Positions 26,108-35,584 of a stretch of DNA of 64,000 bases are shown in pieces. The notes beneath the pieces were generated by a model. The model had not been told where the DNA came from, did no database searches, and saw only the letters and a list, made by a program, of their open reading frames with translations. Every line of letters begins with the position of its first letter. Position 1 is the stretch's first letter. The position numbers were made by a program, and so were the translations under genes. The stretch is taken from NCBI GenBank assembly GCA_965204915.1, contig OZ242023.1, positions 5,022,001 through 5,086,000 on the forward strand, in the 5' to 3' direction. Source of the DNA: HK1 sp965204915 (GTDB lineage Bacteria; Pseudomonadota; Gammaproteobacteria; HK1).

Positions 26108-28573
26108 CTATCCGTAGCGCCGGCGCTTGAAGCTCACCGTGCGCTTGTAGTCGTCCATGCTCCCGACCCGGCGCACGTCCGCCCATGTCCCCTTGTAGTA
26201 GGGCACGACGTTCTCGTCGGTCCACTCGGTGGTGACGTCTCCCATGACCCCGTTGTCGTAGGCGAACATCATGAACGTCTGTCCCGGCTTGATGTCCGGT
26301 TCCAGGTAGGCCATGGCGAACGTCGAGCCATAGTCGTTCAGGATCTCGACGATGTCTCCCGACTCGACCCCGAGCGACTGCGCATCGTCCGGGTTCATCT
26401 CCAGCGGGGACATGGGGAAGCGGCTGCGGCGGAAGTCGATGTACCGGTCGTGGTAGGCGGTCTGCCAGATATGGTTGGTCCGCCCGTTGTTGATCCAGAA
26501 CCGGTACTTCTCCTTCTGCTTCGCCACCGGCTCCGGCAGCCCCGGCCAGGGCGCGGGCTTGAAGTGCGCCTTCCCGTCGCCGGTCGAGAACTCGTAGTCG
26601 GCGTAGATCATCGGGGTGCCGACGAGCTTGCCGTCCCTGTACTCCTTCACCGGAAGCTGCACGCCGTTGTTGCCCATCGCACGAAGCCGGTCGTAGGTGA
26701 CCAGATGGCCGGTGCCTCCTCCCTGGCTGTCGATCCCCTCCGGCTGGCGGAAGCCGTCGTTGAAGGCGTCCTCCTCGGTGCTCCAGTCGAAGCCCGAGAA
26801 ACGTTGCGCCATCCCGGCGTTGCCGTCCTTTTCGTAGAGTGCCTTGATGGTGTTGGCGACGTCCGCCGCGATGAGGCAGTCGGCCCTGGCGGTGCCGGGC
26901 GGGTCCATGAACTTCTCCGACAACCTCATGCGCCGCTCCCCGTTCATGGACGTGAGGTTCATCTCGCCGGGGTGCGCGGCGGGAAGCGCGAGGTGCCCCG
27001 CCTCCATGAACTTCACGGGATAGAGGTCGATGACGGTGACGAACAGTCCCCCGTTCCCGACCGCGTCGTAGGCGATGTCGATGGTCTCGGCGACGGTCGC
27101 ACCCCTGGCGCCCGCCAATGCCGCCTTCACCATGCGCGAACGCTTCAGCACCACCTCGCGGTACTGCTCCGCATTCAGGGTGGTCTGGAAGTTGTTGCAC
27201 GCCCAGGAGGTGAGCATCATGCCGTTGCCGTTGATGATCTCCTGGTCGATGTAGGGTGCGGGCCGTGGCCCCGGATAGGGCGGGCGGGCGTATCCCTCCT
27301 GGTGTCCTCCCATGCGCACGACGCCGGTGCCCCGCCGCCCGACGTTGTGGGTCGCGAGCACCAAGTCCACCAGGGCGGACTGGATCTTGTAGTTGTCGTT
27401 GCCCCAGATGATCCCCTTCTCGTAGGCGTGCATCGTGCGCCGCCGATGCCCCGAGTCCTTCGGTGCGTATGCCCATTGCGCCGCCTTCTTCAGATCGGCC
27501 ACCGCGACGCCGGTGATCCGGCTCGTCTCCTCGAGGCTCATCCGGTTCGCCTCCAGCGCGGCGTCGAACCCCGTCGTGTGCCGGGCGATGAAGTCCCGGT
27601 CATGCCACCCCTGCTCGACCACGTAGGTCAGCAGGCCGTTGAACAGCGCGACGTCGGTGCCCGGCTCGATGTCCAGATGCAGCACGTTCTCCTTGCCTGC
27701 CGCCTGCTCCGCAACGGAGACGGTCACGGTGCGGCGCGGGTCCACGACGATCAGCTTCGCGCGTTCGGCCGACTCGCCGGGGAACCACTGCTTCTTCTTG
27801 TCCACGCTCGCCCCGGTCAGGTTCGGGATCCAGTGCGCGAGGAAGTAGTTGGTCTGCGTCTCGTAGGCGTTGGTGCCGACGGCGACGATGGTGTCGGCGA
27901 CTCCCGCGTCCTCGTAGGAGTTGTTGAGCTCGCCGACCCCCATGTCCCGCGAGGCATGGCACTCGGAGTTGTAGGCGGGGCGGTTGTGGATGCGGACCAT
28001 CTTGGTCCGGAAGGCGGAGAACATGAGCTTGCCGGTGCCCCAGGTGTTCTCGAAGCCTCCGCCCGCGCCCCCGTGGTCGAAGCAGTTGAACATGAGCTGG
28101 TCGGGTCCGTGCTCGTCGAGGATGCGCTTCGCCAGCCCGCCGTAGATCGCGAGGGCGCGCTCCCACGTGGTGTCGATCCAGTCGTCGCCGGTGGACTGAC
28201 GCGGATGCTTCAACCGGTGGGCGCCGGCCCCCTCGGGGGTGTACATCACCGACGCGAGCTGCCCGCCGCGGGTGGACGACAGCCCCTGGTTGACCGAGCA
28301 GTCCTTGTCCGGCAGGACCATGATGTTGTGCTTGCGGCCGTCCCGGCCGGTGATCACGTTGTGCATCGCCGGGGTCATCACCACCGCCTGGGCCGGAAGC
28401 TGGGTGCGGAAGTCGAGCCCGAGCGCATTCTCGTGGGGCGCCCGCCCTCCCTCGCGGTTCGCGTCCCATTCGTAGACGTGGTAGCCGCATCCGACAATGC
28501 AGAAATGGCACGTCATGAGCGTCTTCCTGGCGTCGGCGGGCGGCAGCGGGATCCTGTCCTTGTTGATGCTCAT
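26108..28573 (-). CDS. aioA: Arsenite oxidase large subunit AioA
   Basis: 821 residues, the family's usual length. The N-terminus has the diagnostic C22-x2-C25-x3-C29 set within TCHFCIVGCGYHVYEWDAN, which binds a [3Fe-4S] cluster. The rest is a bis-MGD molybdopterin oxidoreductase, with ENTWGTGKLMFSAFRTKMVR and YNSECHASRDMGVGEL around the Mo site. AioA oxidises As(III) to As(V) in the periplasm. It has no signal of its own and is co-exported with the Tat-targeted AioB. The gene starts 13 bp after aioB, so both are one transcript from the sigma54-type promoter at 29247-29262. The hairpin at 26045-26077 ends the unit. Confidence 0.95.
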   Translation of the reverse strand: MSINKDRIPLPPADARKTLMTCHFCIVGCGYHVYEWDANREGGRAPHENALGLDFRTQLPAQAVVMTPAMHNVITGRDGRKHNIMVLPDKDCSVNQGLSSTRGGQLASVMYTPEGAGAHRLKHPRQSTGDDWIDTTWERALAIYGGLAKRILDEHGPDQLMFNCFDHGGAGGGFENTWGTGKLMFSAFRTKMVRIHNRPAYNSECHASRDMGVGELNNSYEDAGVADTIVAVGTNAYETQTNYFLAHWIPNLTGASVDKKKQWFPGESAERAKLIVVDPRRTVTVSVAEQAAGKENVLHLDIEPGTDVALFNGLLTYVVEQGWHDRDFIARHTTGFDAALEANRMSLEETSRITGVAVADLKKAAQWAYAPKDSGHRRRTMHAYEKGIIWGNDNYKIQSALVDLVLATHNVGRRGTGVVRMGGHQEGYARPPYPGPRPAPYIDQEIINGNGMMLTSWACNNFQTTLNAEQYREVVLKRSRMVKAALAGARGATVAETIDIAYDAVGNGGLFVTVIDLYPVKFMEAGHLALPAAHPGEMNLTSMNGERRMRLSEKFMDPPGTARADCLIAADVANTIKALYEKDGNAGMAQRFSGFDWSTEEDAFNDGFRQPEGIDSQGGGTGHLVTYDRLRAMGNNGVQLPVKEYRDGKLVGTPMIYADYEFSTGDGKAHFKPAPWPGLPEPVAKQKEKYRFWINNGRTNHIWQTAYHDRYIDFRRSRFPMSPLEMNPDDAQSLGVESGDIVEILNDYGSTFAMAYLEPDIKPGQTFMMFAYDNGVMGDVTTEWTDENVVPYYKGTWADVRRVGSMDDYKRTVSFKRRRYG

Positions 28574-28586
28574 CGACTTTCCTCCC

Positions 28587-29102
28587 TCACAGGATGTTGG
28601 AGACGCGGCCGTAGATCAGGCCGTCGACCGCGACCGCGGAGACGCTGTCGTCCGCCTCGTCGTGCCGGAGCACGATCTGCGGAAGGTTCTCCGTGGCCTG
28701 CCCGCAGATCATCTGGCCGGACAGCTCGGCGTCGAAGCTGCTGAAGTGGCACGGGCAGCGGAAGGTGCTCGAGTCGCGGTCATACACCACCGGGCACCCC
28801 ATGTGGGTGCACAGGCTGCTGTAGGCCACGATGTCGCCGTCGGGACCGACCCCGCCCGGAACCGTTCGCCCGATCTTCACGAGCGTGCAGGGCGAGGCGT
28901 CATCGGGGTACGCGAAGGTGACCGGCTGACCTGCCACGAGCTTCCGGGCGTGCCCGATCGCCTTCTTCTCGTACGGCAGGACCGCTCCCGCCGCCGCTCT
29001 GGCTTCCAGACTCGCGATGACCGCGCCGACGGAGACCGCCGCGCCGGCCGCGACACCGCCCCCGCCCGCCTTGAGAAAACCACGTCTGCTGAGCTTGTTC
29101 AT
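28587..29102 (-). CDS. aioB: Arsenite oxidase small subunit AioB (Rieske, Tat-exported)
   Basis: 171 residues. The N-terminus MNKLSRRGFLKAGGGG carries a twin-arginine motif followed by a hydrophobic Ala/Val stretch and an ARA cleavage region. The Rieske [2Fe-2S] boxes are C98-T-H100-M-G-C103 and C116-P-C118-H119. Cys98, His100, Cys116 and His119 would bind the cluster, while Cys103 and Cys118 would form the stabilising disulfide, so this copy is of the disulfide-containing class. It accepts electrons from AioA and passes them to cytochromes or azurin-like carriers. It is the first gene of aioBA. Confidence 0.95.
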   Translation of the reverse strand: MNKLSRRGFLKAGGGGVAAGAAVSVGAVIASLEARAAAGAVLPYEKKAIGHARKLVAGQPVTFAYPDDASPCTLVKIGRTVPGGVGPDGDIVAYSSLCTHMGCPVVYDRDSSTFRCPCHFSSFDAELSGQMICGQATENLPQIVLRHDEADDSVSAVAVDGLIYGRVSNIL

Positions 29103-29246
29103 TTTCTCTCCCTCCTCCTCGGGATATGTCGGAATACGTCGCGGATACCTCGAACGCGAGGATGAAGGACCGCCTGCCCACCTCGTGACACCCTTGCCGT
29201 CCGCCGATCGGGCACGTCTCCTCCCCCCTCTCGGAAAGTCCCTGGA

Positions 29247-29262
29247 TGCAAGAGTCGCACCA
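29247..29262 (-). promoter_or_regulatory. Sigma54 (-24/-12) promoter for aioBA
   Basis: On the minus strand the sequence is TGGTGCGACTCTTGCA. The invariant GG and GC are separated by exactly 10 bases, and the -12 box is a perfect TTGCA. It points to aioB, leaving a leader of about 130 nt. The adjacent aioR encodes a GAFTGA-type activator, which fits sigma54 control. Confidence 0.8.
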
Positions 29263-29345
29263 AGTACGGAAATCGTCTCCGGCGCCGGAATGCAGACCGG
29301 GATTCAACGAGTTGCACAGGATTCGGGCGCCCTTGCATCCGGCAA

Positions 29346-29372
29346 GTCCGGAGGGCGTTACCGGACCGTAAC
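29346..29372. promoter_or_regulatory. Candidate AioR upstream activator site
   Basis: Two overlapping dyads occur here: GTCCGG (29346-29351) with CCGGAC (29361-29366), and GTTAC (29357-29361) with GTAAC (29368-29372). They lie about 100 bp upstream of the -24 element, the usual distance for an enhancer-binding protein. Confidence 0.5.
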
Positions 29373-29509
29373 CGCGACGTGGGCAGGACAAGGGGGGAGA
29401 GGCGGAGGATTTGGGGATAGACTCGACGGTGGCGCGCGAGCGAAAGGCTCGTGGCGCAATGCCCGCTCGACTCCCGTGACTTCGAGCGGGCTTCCCGCGG
29501 GAGGACGAC

Positions 29510-30385
29510 ATGGCTCGTATCATCCACCGCCTCGCCGCAGTCCTGTGCCTTTGGTGCGGAGGTCCCGCGTCAGGCGCCGAATCGCCGGCCGCTCCCCTGA
29601 CGTTCGGCGTCACCGCGGTCATCCTGCAGGACCAGGACGAATTCCTGGCGCAGTGGGAGCGGCATCTCGAGACGCGGCTCGGTCGTGACGTCACGTTCGT
29701 GCAGCGCGGAAGCTACGCGGAGATCAGCGAGCTGCTGTCGAGGGACGAGATCGACATCGCATGGGTGTGCGGCGCCCCCTACGTTCGCCATCGCGACCGA
29801 TGGCGACTGGTCGCGGTGCCGGTGTTCGAAGGGGCGCCACGCTACCGGTCCTACCTCATCGTGCGGGCGTCGGATACGCGCCGCCGCTCCTATGCGGATC
29901 TCCGGGGAATCGTGTTCGCCTACTCCGATCCGGACTCGAACTCGGGGTATCTGGTGCCGCAGTACGAGATGCTGAAACGAGGGCTTCGCAGCGCCGCACT
30001 GTTTCGCAAGACGTTCTTCACCTGGGCGCATCAGGACACGGTGCGGGCGGTCGCGGTGGGGCTCGCGCAGGCCGGGGCGGTGGACGGCTACATCTGGGAG
30101 ACGCTCGCCCGGATCGAGCCGGAGTTGACCCGCGAGACCCGCGTGGTCGACAAATCCGACTGGTACGGCTTCCCCCCCATCGTGGCCCGGGCCTCCATCG
30201 CCGCGGACGATCTCGACGCGATCCGGAGAATCTTCGTGTCGATGGGCGGCAACGGCGATGGGCGGCGGCTGCTGGGACGCATGAACCTCGACGGGTTCGT
30301 GCCGGGCGAGGATGCCTGGTACGACCGAATCCAACGGATCATCCGGTTCGTGGACGGACGATATGCTCAGGGACCTCAGCTATAG
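29510..30385 (+). CDS. aioX: Periplasmic arsenite-binding regulator AioX
   Basis: 291 residues of the PhnD-like substrate-binding protein fold. The N-terminus MARIIHRLAAVLCLWCGGPA then SGAES is a Sec signal. In AWVCGAPYV, Cys87 (precursor numbering) matches the single conserved cysteine that AioX proteins need to bind As(III). SYLIVRASDTRRRSYADLRG and FAYSDPDSNSGYLVPQYEML are the ligand-pocket strands of the family. AioX senses arsenite in the periplasm and signals to AioS. The gene is divergent from aioB and overlaps the aioS start by 23 bp. Confidence 0.93.
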   Translation: MARIIHRLAAVLCLWCGGPASGAESPAAPLTFGVTAVILQDQDEFLAQWERHLETRLGRDVTFVQRGSYAEISELLSRDEIDIAWVCGAPYVRHRDRWRLVAVPVFEGAPRYRSYLIVRASDTRRRSYADLRGIVFAYSDPDSNSGYLVPQYEMLKRGLRSAALFRKTFFTWAHQDTVRAVAVGLAQAGAVDGYIWETLARIEPELTRETRVVDKSDWYGFPPIVARASIAADDLDAIRRIFVSMGGNGDGRRLLGRMNLDGFVPGEDAWYDRIQRIIRFVDGRYAQGPQL

Positions 30386-31817
30386 GTACAAGATCCCGCT
30401 CGCGTTCACCGGCGTCATTCTGCTGACGGCGATCGCCCTTGCGTCGACGACCGCGGCGAGGACGTACGAGTCCGCGAGATCCGACCTGTTCGCGAGCGCC
30501 GAAGGGCTCGGGGCGGTGCTCGCGAACGCACTTGCGGATCCGATTCGGAAAGATGCGGTGTGGACGGCCTACCTCCGCATCCAGGGGCTCGCCTCGGCCG
30601 AGGCGGGGATGTCCGATCCGTTGGCCGTCGTGGTCGCGGACGCGCAGGGGCGCGTATTCGTCTCGAGCCGGCCCGAGCAGTACCCGATCCTCGCGCGGCT
30701 GGAGGACGTAGGACTCGCGGCGGGATTGCCCCGGGATCGCACCGAGGAGAAAGGGGTTCGAGCTCCGGCGGCCATCGAAGACCCAGCAGGCGACCGCCTG
30801 CTGATGATGGTACCCATCGAATTCGCGGGCGCCAGCCTTGGCCGGGTCGTCCTCATCTATCCGCGCTCGCGCCTGCTGCCGCCCCTGTACGAGATCGTGC
30901 AGGGAACGGTGTGGACCACGGTTCTGGTGCTGCTCGCGCTGGTCCCCCTGGCCTGGGGTTGGGGGGGACGGGTCGCCGCCCCCCTCGTGCATCTGGCCGA
31001 CGGCATGTCCAAGGTCGCGACCCTTGCCCCCGAAGAAATCGTGCTTCCGCAGATCCGGTCCCGCGACGAGATCGGCCGGCTCACCGGCCAGTTCCGGACG
31101 ATGCTCCGGGATCTCCGGGAGAAGCGCGACGTCGAGCGCCGGATGGTGGCCACGGAGCGCCTCGCCGCCCTCGGGCGCCTGTCCGCCGGAGTCGCCCATG
31201 AGATCAACAATCCGCTGGGCGGGATGCTCACCGCCCTCAGCACCTGGCGGCACCATGGCGGCCAGGGAGCACTGTCGCACAAGACGGTGTCGCTGCTGGA
31301 ACGCGGATTGCAGCAGATCAGGGAGACGGTCGCGGCGTTGCTGGTCGAGGCGAAGCTCGAGACCCATCCCCTGTCTGCGCAGGACATCGACGACGTGCGC
31401 ACCCTGGTCCTGCCCGAGGTCCACAAGAAGCACGCGAAGCTGCGATGGGAGAGTACGGTGGCCGGGTCGATGGCGCTCCCGTCCACACAGGTCCGGCAGG
31501 TGCTCATCAACCTGCTTCTCAATGCCATCGAAGCGGTGGAGGACGGCGGGGTGATCGGTTGCGACATCCGCCGGCACGAAGACCGGCTCCGCATCACCAT
31601 CGAGGACGACGGCGACCCGATCCCGGACGAGCACGTCGAGCATCTGTTCGAGCCGTTTGCCCGCCACCACACCGGCGGCAGCGGCCTCGGGCTGTGGGTC
31701 ACCTACCAGATCGTGCAGCAGTTCAAGGGGGAGCTCACCGTGGACAGCCGGCCGGGGCTGACCCGATTCCGCGTCGAGCTGCCGGCCACCGGTGGAGGGC
31801 GATGGACCTCGGGGTGA
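30363..31817 (+). CDS. aioS: Sensor histidine kinase AioS
   Basis: 484 residues from the ATG at 30363, inside the 3' end of aioX, so translation is probably coupled. A first membrane helix (about residues 10-30, IPLAFTGVILLTAIALAS) and a second (about 180-200, TVWTTVLVLLALVPLAWGWG) bracket a periplasmic sensor of about 150 residues that would contact AioX. A HAMP-like linker leads to the HisKA motif with the phospho-acceptor His279 in GVAHEINNPLGG. The ATPase domain shows the N box NLLLNAIEAVEDGG, G1 DDGDPI and G2 GGSGLGLWVTYQIV. It phosphorylates AioR. Confidence 0.93.
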   Translation: MLRDLSYRYKIPLAFTGVILLTAIALASTTAARTYESARSDLFASAEGLGAVLANALADPIRKDAVWTAYLRIQGLASAEAGMSDPLAVVVADAQGRVFVSSRPEQYPILARLEDVGLAAGLPRDRTEEKGVRAPAAIEDPAGDRLLMMVPIEFAGASLGRVVLIYPRSRLLPPLYEIVQGTVWTTVLVLLALVPLAWGWGGRVAAPLVHLADGMSKVATLAPEEIVLPQIRSRDEIGRLTGQFRTMLRDLREKRDVERRMVATERLAALGRLSAGVAHEINNPLGGMLTALSTWRHHGGQGALSHKTVSLLERGLQQIRETVAALLVEAKLETHPLSAQDIDDVRTLVLPEVHKKHAKLRWESTVAGSMALPSTQVRQVLINLLLNAIEAVEDGGVIGCDIRRHEDRLRITIEDDGDPIPDEHVEHLFEPFARHHTGGSGLGLWVTYQIVQQFKGELTVDSRPGLTRFRVELPATGGGRWTSG

Positions 31818-31867
31818 CGGCGGTTCGGAGCCGCAACGGACGAGGCCGCGCCGGCAACGGGTGAGGC

Positions 31868-33211
31868 ATGGAGACGGGCGGCAAAGCGATTTGCATCGTC
31901 GAAGACGATCCGATCATGGGCGAGGCGCTACGCGACCGCCTGGAGCTCGAAGGATTCGCGGTGGATTGGCTCCGGACCGCCGGCAGCGCGCGGGCCGCGA
32001 TCGCCGGGACCCGCTACGACATGCTCATCTGCGACGACCGCCTGCCGGACGGGAACGGAGGCGACCTGTTCGCGGCCTTGAACGAAACGGCGCCGGCGCT
32101 TCCGCCCACCGTCTTCATCACCGGGTTCGGGTCGATCGACCGGGCGGTAGCGCTGCTCAAGCTCGGTGCGATGGACTACGTGACGAAGCCCTTCGACATC
32201 GAGGCTCTGCTCGGCAAGATCAATGCGCACTGTCGTCCCGGCGCGGATCTCTCGGGAGAGCGGACGCGGGGGCCGGTGCTCGGAGTATCGAGCGCCATGC
32301 GCGACCTGGAGGCGACGCTTCACCGGATAGCGGCGTACGCGCTCCACACCGTCATCACCGGCGAGTCCGGGACCGGCAAGGAAGTGGTCGCCAAACGGCT
32401 GCACGTTCTTGCCTTTCCCGGGCAGGAACGCCCCTTCATCGCCGTCGACTGCGGCGCCCTCTCGGAAACCCTGCTCGAATCCGAGCTCTTCGGCCACGAA
32501 CGAGGCGCCTTCACCGGAGCCGTGCGAGCGAGACGCGGCGTCTTCGAGCAGGCCGATGGAGGCACGCTGTTCTTCGACGAAATCGCGAACATGCCGCTCG
32601 GTATGCAGGCAAAGCTGTTGAGGGTGCTCCAGGAGCGCCTGGTGGTGCGCGTAGGCGGCGAGCAGCGCAGAGAGGTCGATTTCCGGCTCGTTTGTGCGAC
32701 GAACCGCGACTTGAAGCCGCTCGTGAGGTCCGGAGAGTTCCGCGAGGATCTCTACTACCGGATCAACGTGGTTCATATCGAAGTACCCCCTTTGCGCGAA
32801 CGGCACGAGGACATTCCCTGGCTGGCCGATCGCTTTCTGGAGGAGTTCAACGAGGCTCATCCCGAGGTTTCCGGGGGGTGGGGAGCCGCCGTCAGGGAAT
32901 CCCTGGCGCACTATCCGTGGCCCGGCAACGTACGCGAGCTCAAGCACTGCATCGAGCGGGCCTGTGTGATGAGCCGCGGTCCCGTCATCGAGTGCGACGA
33001 TCTCTTCAACGGCCTCGAATCGGTGACGGCCGACAGGCGCGGCCACGACCGCGATCTCAAGACATACCTCCGTAGCTGCGAACGGGTGTACATCCTCGAG
33101 GTGCTGGAGCGCAACGACTGGGCCATCGGCCGTTCCGCCGACGAGCTGGGGATCAGCCGAAAGAGCTTGTGGGAGAAGATGCGGCGACTCGAGATCGGCG
33201 CCGCGCCATGA
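31868..33211 (+). CDS. aioR: Sigma54-dependent response regulator AioR
   Basis: 447 residues. The receiver domain has the acidic pair in CIVEDDPIM, phospho-acceptor Asp56 in MLICDDRLPDGNG and Lys in YVTKPFD. The AAA+ domain carries Walker A ITGESGTGKEVV, the sigma54-contact loop ERGAFTGA, Walker B GGTLFFDEI and arginine finger REDLYYRINV. The C-terminus is a Fis-type HTH (DWAIGRSADELGISRKSLWE). AioR drives sigma54 RNA polymerase at the aioBA promoter. The gene follows aioS by 50 bp and completes the aioXSR operon. Confidence 0.95.
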   Translation: METGGKAICIVEDDPIMGEALRDRLELEGFAVDWLRTAGSARAAIAGTRYDMLICDDRLPDGNGGDLFAALNETAPALPPTVFITGFGSIDRAVALLKLGAMDYVTKPFDIEALLGKINAHCRPGADLSGERTRGPVLGVSSAMRDLEATLHRIAAYALHTVITGESGTGKEVVAKRLHVLAFPGQERPFIAVDCGALSETLLESELFGHERGAFTGAVRARRGVFEQADGGTLFFDEIANMPLGMQAKLLRVLQERLVVRVGGEQRREVDFRLVCATNRDLKPLVRSGEFREDLYYRINVVHIEVPPLRERHEDIPWLADRFLEEFNEAHPEVSGGWGAAVRESLAHYPWPGNVRELKHCIERACVMSRGPVIECDDLFNGLESVTADRRGHDRDLKTYLRSCERVYILEVLERNDWAIGRSADELGISRKSLWEKMRRLEIGAAP

Positions 33212-33312
33212 GCCTGCCGGCCGGACTGGCGAACCCTTCGGCGTGCAGCAAAGGAATGGCCCGGGTTGGGCCGAGGTCCTGACCCACTACCGGGGCGGGT
33301 GATACCGGGTCT

Positions 33313-34497
33313 CTATTCTCCGGGCCTCGGCCGGATCACCAGCGCGACGACGGTCGCCAGCACCAGGGCGTCGACGGCGATGAACGCCGCGCCGTAGCTC
33401 CCGGTCAGCGCCAGCACCGCACCGAAGCTCGACGGCCCCAGCACGACGCCGAGGAACGTGAACATGAGCACGCCCCCCGTCGCCAGGCCGACCTTCCCGG
33501 TGGGCACGACGCGGGCGACCTCGGCGAGATAGATGCCGTTCCAGCCGACGGCGGTGAGGCCGAGCGCGGCGCTGGCCGCGGCCAACCCCGCGAGCGGCCA
33601 CGCCTCCGAGAACGTGGTCGCCACCACGGTGGTCGCGATGGTGCCGGCGCCCAGCCCCGCGAGCAGCGGGCGTGCGGAGACCCAGCGATCGCTCACCCAG
33701 CCCCACCCGACCCGGGCGACGAAGCCGGCCCCCTGCATGACCGAGAACAGCAGCCCCGCGGTCACCAGATCCAACCCCACCCGCTCCACCAGGTACGTGA
33801 CGAAGAACGCGAACAGCGACAACTGCATCGCGCCGAAGCTGAACGCCACCAGCGCCAGCGGACGGAGCCGCGGGGTCGCGAGGACGAGGCGGATGGACTG
33901 GCCGGGGGCGTTGATGCGGACCCGGTGCGCGGGGTTGCGGTCGTCGTCGAGGCGGGCGCGCAAGGGCTGGATGAGCAGCGCCGCCGACAGCACCATGCAG
34001 CAGGCGAGCACGATGGCCCACACCCAGCCGAAGCGTTCCGCGACGGGCGGAAACAGCACCCCCGCGATGAGCCCCCCGAGCGGAACCGCCGACTGCTTCA
34101 CCGAGAACACGAGACCACGCCGGGCCGGCGGAGTGACCCGCGCGAGCACGTGGCTCGCCCCCGGTGTCGCGAGCCCGTAGCCCATGCCCGCGAGCACCGC
34201 ACCCAGGGCGACGATCGGCACGGCGCCGGTCACCGCGAGTCCGACCCCGGCCGCCGAGAGCGCGACGCTCGCCTGGTTGACCCGCACCCCGCCGTGGCGA
34301 AGCACCAGCGAGCCGCTCAGCAAGGCGAGGCATGCCGCGCCGGCGAAGGCGATGGATTGATGGAGGCCGACCGTCGCGGTGTCGACGTCGAGGGATGCGG
34401 CGATCTCCGGAGCGAGCACCGGCACGATGACGAGGGCCATCGCGGTCATCGTCTGGACCAGCATCATGGCCGCGAGCGGCGCGAGGACGGTGGGCAC
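33313..34497 (-). CDS. Major facilitator superfamily transporter
   Basis: About 394 residues if translation begins at the GTG at 34495-34497; the frame is open far upstream but is antisense or shadow there. Twelve hydrophobic helices are evident. The MFS signature after helix 2 is loosely kept (LALLSGSLVLRHGGVRVNQA), and the central repeat GWGWVSDRWVSARPLLAGLG resembles motif A of the second half. Helices around MGYGLATPGASHVLARV and VKQSAVPLGGLIAGV suggest a drug or metabolite:H+ carrier of the YbfB/cyanate type. It is 29 bp downstream of the aspartate dehydrogenase-like gene on the same strand, so the two likely share a transcript and possibly a substrate. Confidence 0.85.
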   Translation of the reverse strand: MPTVLAPLAAMMLVQTMTAMALVIVPVLAPEIAASLDVDTATVGLHQSIAFAGAACLALLSGSLVLRHGGVRVNQASVALSAAGVGLAVTGAVPIVALGAVLAGMGYGLATPGASHVLARVTPPARRGLVFSVKQSAVPLGGLIAGVLFPPVAERFGWVWAIVLACCMVLSAALLIQPLRARLDDDRNPAHRVRINAPGQSIRLVLATPRLRPLALVAFSFGAMQLSLFAFFVTYLVERVGLDLVTAGLLFSVMQGAGFVARVGWGWVSDRWVSARPLLAGLGAGTIATTVVATTFSEAWPLAGLAAASAALGLTAVGWNGIYLAEVARVVPTGKVGLATGGVLMFTFLGVVLGPSSFGAVLALTGSYGAAFIAVDALVLATVVALVIRPRPGE

Positions 34498-34526
34498 GAT
34501 CGACTCGCGGACCGGAGCCGGGATGT

Positions 34527-35351
34527 TCAGGTGCCGACGACGAGCGGGGCGACGAGCCGGCGCAGGGCGGCGACCACGCTCGGCGCGACGGATCGGCCGG
34601 TGCGCGGGTTCTCCGGGCTCGGGACGTTCTCGATCCGGAGCTGGAACCGGACCGTCTCCGCTTCGAGCCGGATCTCGTGGGTGTTGCGCGTGACCCCGGG
34701 ATCGGCCCAGATCTCCAGCCGGGTGCGTTCCGGTCCGATGCCCGCGAGCCCGAGTGCGGCGGCGACGTTCACGTTGGCGGGAAACCCCCGCGCTCCTTCG
34801 CGCGCGCTGCCTTCGAAGACCTTCAGCGGTGCGTCGAGCCCTTCCACGTCGATGCCGTGATCGGCGAGGTATGGCGCACCCACGAGCCCGCCCGGCGGCT
34901 TGCGGGTGACCATGGTGACCGAATCGATGCCGCTCTCGGCTGCGCCGCGTACCGCGTCGAGCCCCATCACCGCCCCGCTGGGCACCACGATCCGCGCCCC
35001 GGTGGTGCGCGCAGCCTCCACGAGGTCGGCGTGATCGAGCAGCGCGCCGGCGCTGATGGCGACGAGGATCTTGCCGGCCCGCACCACCGGCTCGGCAATC
35101 TCGCGAAAGACCGCGGCCGGTGCGCACTCCACCACGATGTCCGCGCGCGCGGCCAGCTCGCCGGCAGCGACCACGTCGGCCGGGGTCCAGAATCCGGCCA
35201 TCCGTTCGCGCGCGCCGGCGTGATCGCACGCCGACACCGCGGACAGGATCAGCCCATCGACCCCGCCGGCGTCGATGCGCCGCGCGACCTCGAAGCCGAC
35301 GGCGCCGAGGCCGGCGATGCCGACGGTGTGGATGCGTCGCTTCGAGCTCAT
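34527..35351 (-). CDS. Aspartate dehydrogenase (NadX/DUF108 family)
   Basis: 274 residues. The N-terminal Rossmann motif is VGIAGLGAVGFEVARRID. The DUF108 core is VPSGAVMGLDAVRGAAESGI, then GFPANVNVAAALGLAGIGPE and WADPGVTRNTHEI, which hold the substrate-binding Asn and catalytic His region of L-aspartate dehydrogenases. The enzyme would convert L-aspartate to iminoaspartate/oxaloacetate with NAD(P), either for NAD synthesis in place of NadB or for amino acid degradation. No nadA or nadC is nearby; the MFS gene follows at once, which argues for a catabolic or transport-linked use. Confidence 0.85.
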   Translation of the reverse strand: MSSKRRIHTVGIAGLGAVGFEVARRIDAGGVDGLILSAVSACDHAGARERMAGFWTPADVVAAGELAARADIVVECAPAAVFREIAEPVVRAGKILVAISAGALLDHADLVEAARTTGARIVVPSGAVMGLDAVRGAAESGIDSVTMVTRKPPGGLVGAPYLADHGIDVEGLDAPLKVFEGSAREGARGFPANVNVAAALGLAGIGPERTRLEIWADPGVTRNTHEIRLEAETVRFQLRIENVPSPENPRTGRSVAPSVVAALRRLVAPLVVGT

Positions 35352-35526
35352 GGTGAACTCCGTGTGAACTCCCTCCCGCGCGTCGAGAACGTGCCGGTGT
35401 GTTGCAGTCTACCGGCCGGAGTACAATGGTTCCTTCGCGGACCGACCTCTCATGCAACGTGGCTGAACCCACTCACGAACGGAGCACTCGTTCCGGCAAA
35501 GCCGGGAAGGCGCGCATCGCCTCGGG

Positions 35527-35584
35527 TGAACGAAGACTTCCGCGATCTGCTGCTCGCCCTGCACGACGCCGGGGTGCGCTTCCG
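35527..35584 (+). pseudogene. N-terminal stub of a nucleotidyltransferase-like gene
   Basis: Codons from GTG 35527 read VNEDFRDLLLALHDAGVRF, the standard start of the DUF6036-type nucleotidyltransferase-like family. The reading stops at the left boundary of the duplicated segment (35585). The matching C-terminal part is found at 42150-42470 beside copy 2. The gene was split by rearrangement around the duplication. Confidence 0.65.

Noticed and set aside
25796..28744. Open reading of 982 codons opposite aioA
   Set aside because: Shadow of aioA; composition is His/Val/Arg/Gly-rich and unlike any protein family.
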